Assembly (NCBI GenBank): GCA_024364805.1
Contig: CM044522.1
Span: 30,874,419 to 30,925,410 of the forward strand
DNA length: 50,992 bases
DNA from: Euprymna scolopes
Taxonomy: Eukaryota; Mollusca; Cephalopoda; Sepiida; Sepiolidae
Direction: 5' to 3'
The notes under the pieces were generated by a model, which made no database searches, had not been told where the DNA came from, and was given only the letters and a program-made list of their open reading frames with translations. The translations under genes were made by a program, and so were the position numbers. Shown one piece after another: positions 46,201 to 50,992 of this stretch (position 1 is its first letter; each line of letters opens with the position of its first letter).

Positions 46201-47429
46201 GAGTAAATCTTTTGACAATATATTTGTAGCTATAGATAAGGACAAATGTAAGGTCAGGGTTAAGTTTGATTAATAAACAGAAAGGGTGAAGAGGGCATAA
46301 GAGAGGGATGTATGGTTAGGCCACTTTTGTTGCAACCAACTTCCTTCCAATAATATTAATGAAATAACAGCTAAAAATGTAATTCGGCAAATATAATTGA
46401 TTAAGATTCCTAAAATAAGATCTGTGATATTTGGAAATAGTGAGCACCATCTTTTTTACCATTTTAATAATAAAAAAAAACATTGACTTATGTCCTACAA
46501 CAGTTTGGAAATCTAATTTTCAGGTCCTGCTGTTAACTGTAAATTAATTTGTTGGTTTACAGTCAATGCTAGGTCCCAACTTGCAGCCATGCAAAATAAG
46601 TAGAACTGCTTACAACAAACACATACACACCTCCATTATATAATAAATTATTTCAGCAATTAGTCGACATTTTCTTTCCAAACATTGAAAATGTCTGAAA
46701 AACCTCCTGATGAAAGCTGGTGCAGTTGACCGCCAATGAATGAATAATTTTTTTTACTTTTAGATATTATTCATTTGGAACAATATTGGATTAAGACTAT
46801 ACCAACTTTGTGGGTGTTCGCTTTGTAAGTTTTGACCTTTAGTTGAACATGCACACATAACTTCCCTTCATATAATAGACAAATCAAAAAATAAAATATC
46901 TATCAGGATTAAATATTAAAATCGATCAGACATTTTTTCTTAGAACACAAACCAATATTTAGCTTATATGAGTCACGAAATATATTAACATATGCACCAT
47001 GTAATAAAAAAAAAAGCTATAAATTAAAGATAGAGGGGAAAGAACTGGCCACTTATCTATTTCTTTTACTTAACTGGGAAAATACACATAACAAAAAAGA
47101 AAAAGATGAGCAAAAAAAAAAAAAAACAGCTTACATTCTTATTTGAATCTGTCTTCATCTGCCTCGACCAATATAAGCAAATGTTTCGATGCTGAAAAGC
47201 CCCCACACCTCACTTGTTATTCAAAACAATATAAAATAAAAACTTGAACACTGAGCATTTCAGTACAATCAGTTAACAGTCAAGTCATGTGAATAAAGCT
47301 ATCCAATTAAAATGTGTATAAAGATATTAACTTGTTCAATAATTAAATTAAAATATATATGATGAAAATATTTCTTAATAAATAATAATAACTAGATTTA
47401 AAAATACAATCACATGTTTTGAACTTATG

Positions 47430-47660
47430 TAGGAGATAATTACTGCCAGTCGGAGGATTCAAACCCAGTCACAAAGTCACTTTTGACCTAATATGCTGGT
47501 ATTTAACCTCCAGGCTATCAGAAATTAACACAAAAACTGAGGGAAATTAGGTATCTGTAAATGTCAGATCATCAGGCATAAGCATAAACAGTCAGAGAGT
47601 ATTCAATAACTGACGTTGGAATATTGCACTGTGCTGAAGTTGACCACTTGTTATCAATTC
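47430..47660 (-). repeat. SINE family B, minus-strand copy
   Basis: GAGATAATTACTGCCAGTCG, GATTCAAACCCAGTCACAAA and GTTGACCACTTGTTATC, the inverse order of 21688-21945. Confidence 0.7.
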
Positions 47661-47860
47661 CCTAAAGATGGGTCAACTTATCCTAACTGTATTAACAGTA
47701 AAACAGCTTATATTTATTTAATTCTATTACACAACATAATTGTTTGAAATATAATAATATGCACACACTTATAAATAGCTTTAGATTTTGCTAACTTGCA
47801 TATTTATTGTTTTTAGATAGTTTCTAATAAATTAATATTCTGTAATACATATTTATAATT

Positions 47861-47863
<3 letters not shown>

Positions 47864-47956
<93 letters not shown>
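47864..47956. repeat. (TA)n/(CA)n microsatellite
   Basis: About 80 bp of TA followed by ACACACACAC. Confidence 0.97.
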
Positions 47957-49464
47957 ATATTTTTTTATATATATGCAATATTAATGTTGATGGTAAATGT
48001 TTGAATTTGTTTGGATGCTGAGAACAGATATTAATTACACTTTGACTTATTTATTTGCAGAAAATATTAAAATCTTTATATTTACAACAAATTAGGCACA
48101 AGGCCATCAAAAATGTGGGGAAAATTGGTCATTCTTGTCTCAAACGTCTACTCTACTCTTAACCAAAATCATCTCAATCACCACGATTACACTAGGAGCC
48201 ATCTGACTTAAAATAACGCCAAAAATTTGTTGGAAATTTTTAGCTTTTCATGAATGTATTCTATAGACAAAAATTTCATTGGTATTTTTACAAAGATTTT
48301 AATCTTAACTAAAAGGCCAAGAAACTATGTAAAAAATGTTTTTTTTTAATGAATAATAGAAGAAAGCCTAATCTAAATTTATTATTGTATCATCTTTAAA
48401 TGGACGTGTTAGCATAATATCAGTTCTGTTGTCATTAAGTAGTCCTCCCAAGAATTACCTAAACTTTTTTAAAACAGGTTTTGTACTTATATAACTTTAA
48501 AATACCTCCCTGTATTAATCGTAATTTACATACAATATATAATTAAAAATTGACAAAGGCATTTTATATAAATTTTTTTTATATATAACCTGTTAACCCC
48601 AAAAGAATCTTATAGAATTTAAGTTGATATGGTATTAGGAATTGTGATAGCTTTTCTTTATAGGACAAGAAAATGCTTTTCTTTATAGGACACTGAAAAT
48701 GGTCTGATGAAAGTTGTTCTAATTTTTTCTGAATTTTACCTATACGATCATTATACATTTTTCTTTTTGAGAACTTGCTGTTTTTTTTTGGGTTTTTTTT
48801 TGAGTCCACAAAGGAAATATTGAATATTAGCATATAAATATTAGTTGTTTCCCATGAACAAAATGTATCTGTAAAACGTACCAAAGTTTTCATTTTGGCA
48901 AAATGATTAAAATCTTGGACTCTTTAATATTGCAAAATTGTCATTATATATATATAAAGCGGGCAATATATGTTTGCAAGAAAAAACAAAATAGTTTCAT
49001 TTTTTTATTTTATTTATTTACATGAAACTTAAATCAGATTGTTTTTATGAATTGTTCTGTCATTTTCACTTGATGACCTGCCTTTGGCTTTAATGAAAGC
49101 ACTGAAACAGTTGTAGAATCTGCCACAGCCTTTATAACTGTCTGTATATGTATGAGTGCATGCATTTTATGCCTTTAATTTAGAAGAGTTACATAAAAAG
49201 GGAGAAAAAGGGGAGATAAACATAAAATGGATAAGCTGCAACCTAGAATCGGTCATGTAAGATAAAACTGATTTTTAATCAAAATTCTGCTTGATAATTT
49301 TCTGTAATTTTTAGATTTCTATTTTTGCTTAATATGCATGTAAATGAAAGAGTTTTCTTGTTAATTTATTTTGAACTGTTATATTTCACTTGTGTATGTC
49401 TTTCAACAAGCACAAATACAGATATTAATTTTTTTAATATATTTTGTTAATTTATAACTCTCAC

Positions 49465-49665
49465 TTCCCTTATTGTGTCCTTTAGTCCTCACATTGCAGG
49501 AGCAATGTTTCTGACAAAGGGGGAAGAATTGTTGTTTTCCGAGTCAGAATCTATTCTATCTAATACTTACTGATGGTAAGTTTTTGGCCTTGAAGTACTA
49601 TTTTTTTTTTGAAGCTCCTTACATAGAGTGGTTTCATGCCTTGTCTGGAGTGATTTCCAAAAAAG
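49465..49665. repeat. Dispersed repeat R4 with LINE-tail module, copy 2
   Basis: 49465-49560 is the inverse of 40840-40925 (CCTCACATTGCAGGAGCAAT, CAAAGGGGGAAGAATTGTTG). 49612-49665 (AGCTCCTTACATAGAGTGGT, GCCTTGTCTGGAGTGATTT) is the LINE tail module seen at 32226. Confidence 0.55.
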
Positions 49666-49789
49666 AAAATTCTTGCCAATTTCTTGAATCAACCTGAGTG
49701 ATCTTAAACGTTAAGTTCAGCATTATATTAAGAATTTGATTCCAAATTAATTACAGAATTTTCTTCCTATATTTTATTTAGCAGATTAC

Positions 49790-50115
49790 TTTAGAAAAAC
49801 ATAAACACATCTGAACAGAGCTGAAAAGGAAAATCAGACCAAATATCAAGGTCTCATGTATGATATGAAAAGAAACTGGAATCTTAGGGAGATATCAATC
49901 ATACCAGTTATTATAGGTGCCACAGGGCTTACAAAGAAGAACCTGAAGTCCTACCTAACTAATATTCCTGGTGAACCAAGTGCAAAAGAGATCCAGACAA
50001 TTGCACTTAAGGGAACAACGAGGATACTAAAAAGAGTTCTCGGCTGGTTTCAATAAAAAATAGGGCAATGTTGGCAGCTGGTTTGGCTGCCCCATACCCA
50101 GCATTACAATCTTCA
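49790..50115 (+). mobile_element. LINE with restriction-like endonuclease, C-terminal fragment
   Basis: The plus-strand frame reads AEKENQTKYQGLMYDMKRNW, then IIPVIIGATGL, then AKEIQTIALKGTTRILKRVL before a stop at 50054-50056. The KE..KYQDL..E...W...VIPVVIGALG...LQ..ALLGTARILRKVL pattern is the C-terminal end of R2/NeSL-like LINEs that use a PD-(D/E)xK-type endonuclease. Only about 80 residues survive, open and in frame, followed by a short GGCAGCTGGTTTGGCTGCCC tail. The upstream catalytic part and the reverse transcriptase are missing. Confidence 0.6.
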
Positions 50116-50992
50116 AAGGAAGAAAAAAAAATCTCTTAATATGTATTGTCATGTGAATAAATGCAAAAGATAAATTTCCCTCTAATTACCTGATCAAGTA
50201 TTTTATAACTAAATTCTACATGTAATGATTTGAAAAAACAGCTTGTGGAGTAATAAACAAATAGAAAAGAATATTAAGAATTTAGAAACAGACGAGATAA
50301 AGCTATAGATGAAAATACTGGTACAGCTTATGAACCAGAGAAAAAACACAACTTTTGTTTCGGCTTTTTCTGACTGTTTTACATAAATAGCTGAAGATGT
50401 CGAAGCACTTATCCAATTAGATGGTGAGAAAATCTTAACTTTTTATTCATTTGACAAATTCTAACTTACTTTTTTAATTTTAGAAATTTCTGATTTTAAC
50501 CAACTACACCTCCTCACTATTAAAAAAAAAAAGGAAAATATAAAACAAAATGGGCTATAATCATAAAATATATATTTATCTTTATTTTTACTTAAAAACA
50601 AAATAGCAAAAACATTTGTGACATTTCAGATTGAAAATTAAACTTATAAATTAGTGATTTTATTTTTCAGTTAAGGTTGTTTTCAAAAATTTAATTTGTT
50701 TTAATTCTTATAAAACATACATATTGGGAACCCTATAGCTTTTCATGTAAAATAGTTTTAATTCATTTTTTTTTTTTTTTTTAGTTATTTGACATAGTCC
50801 CCCCCTCTTCCAATATGACAAATGGAATCCTTAATAAAATTCCTAACCCTTCTTGCAATCCAACCATATCTAATACAAATAAATATCAGTTTATGCCTGA
50901 CTTGTGCACCAGTATTTTGTCTTATTACGGATCAATGATAACCACATCCTTAATACAGCATACTAAATTTTCATTAACTTTGATACAGCATA

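Noticed and set aside
48579-48893. 104-residue minus-strand open frame with Lys-rich centre
   Set aside because: AT-rich composition, no recognisable motif, no splice or repeat context. Most likely chance.

Overview
This 51 kb window looks like mollusc, most likely cephalopod (octopus-type), nuclear DNA. It is very AT-rich, its protein-coding content is tiny, its introns exceed 10 kb, and it is crowded with microsatellites, tRNA- and 5S-derived SINEs, Penelope-like elements, LINE tails, mariner and Helitron copies and palindromic MITEs. The species assignment is inference from repeat style. It was not identified by any search.

The only host gene I can support lies on the minus strand and runs through the whole window. 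It is the 3' part of an Ena/VASP-family actin regulator (Enabled/Mena/EVL/VASP). Four coding exons in transcript order are 32603-32451, 16169-16048, 3622-3477 and 210-182, joined by introns of 16.3, 12.4 and 3.3 kb. All splice sites are GT..AG, and the reading phases (0/0, 0/2, 2/1, 1/stop) fit together without adjustment. The encoded 149 residues hold an F-actin-binding-like segment (MMSEMQRKLAARRAK), a Ser/Asn-rich linker, and the C-terminal tetramerisation coiled coil, which ends in nine codons on a very short last exon. The 3' UTR runs off the left edge. The EVH1 domain, proline-rich region and G-actin-binding motif were not found and presumably lie right of the window.

Region by region: 1-6 kb holds the last two exons, an internally deleted mariner and several fold-back MITEs. 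6-16 kb holds SINE composites, a 28-bp minisatellite, an assembly gap and a 335-bp palindromic MITE. 16-25 kb holds one exon, LINE and Penelope tails, 5S-derived sequences, a Helitron copy, GA-rich DNA and a broken Ty3/gypsy pol fossil. 26-33 kb holds dispersed repeats, nested palindromes, a second Helitron copy, a LINE reverse-transcriptase remnant and one exon. 33-51 kb holds SINEs, a 36-38 bp minisatellite, a probable solo LTR, two palindromic MITEs around a long (TA)n tract, and the tail of a LINE with a restriction-like endonuclease.

The most noteworthy pattern is structural. Two unrelated SINE families occur repeatedly as head-to-head inverted composites. In addition, each of the four exons has a fold-back element 76-568 bases upstream in the transcript. 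All of these would be transcribed as long hairpins inside the Ena/VASP pre-mRNA. I did not find a self-contained new multi-gene system. All boundaries were placed by eye.
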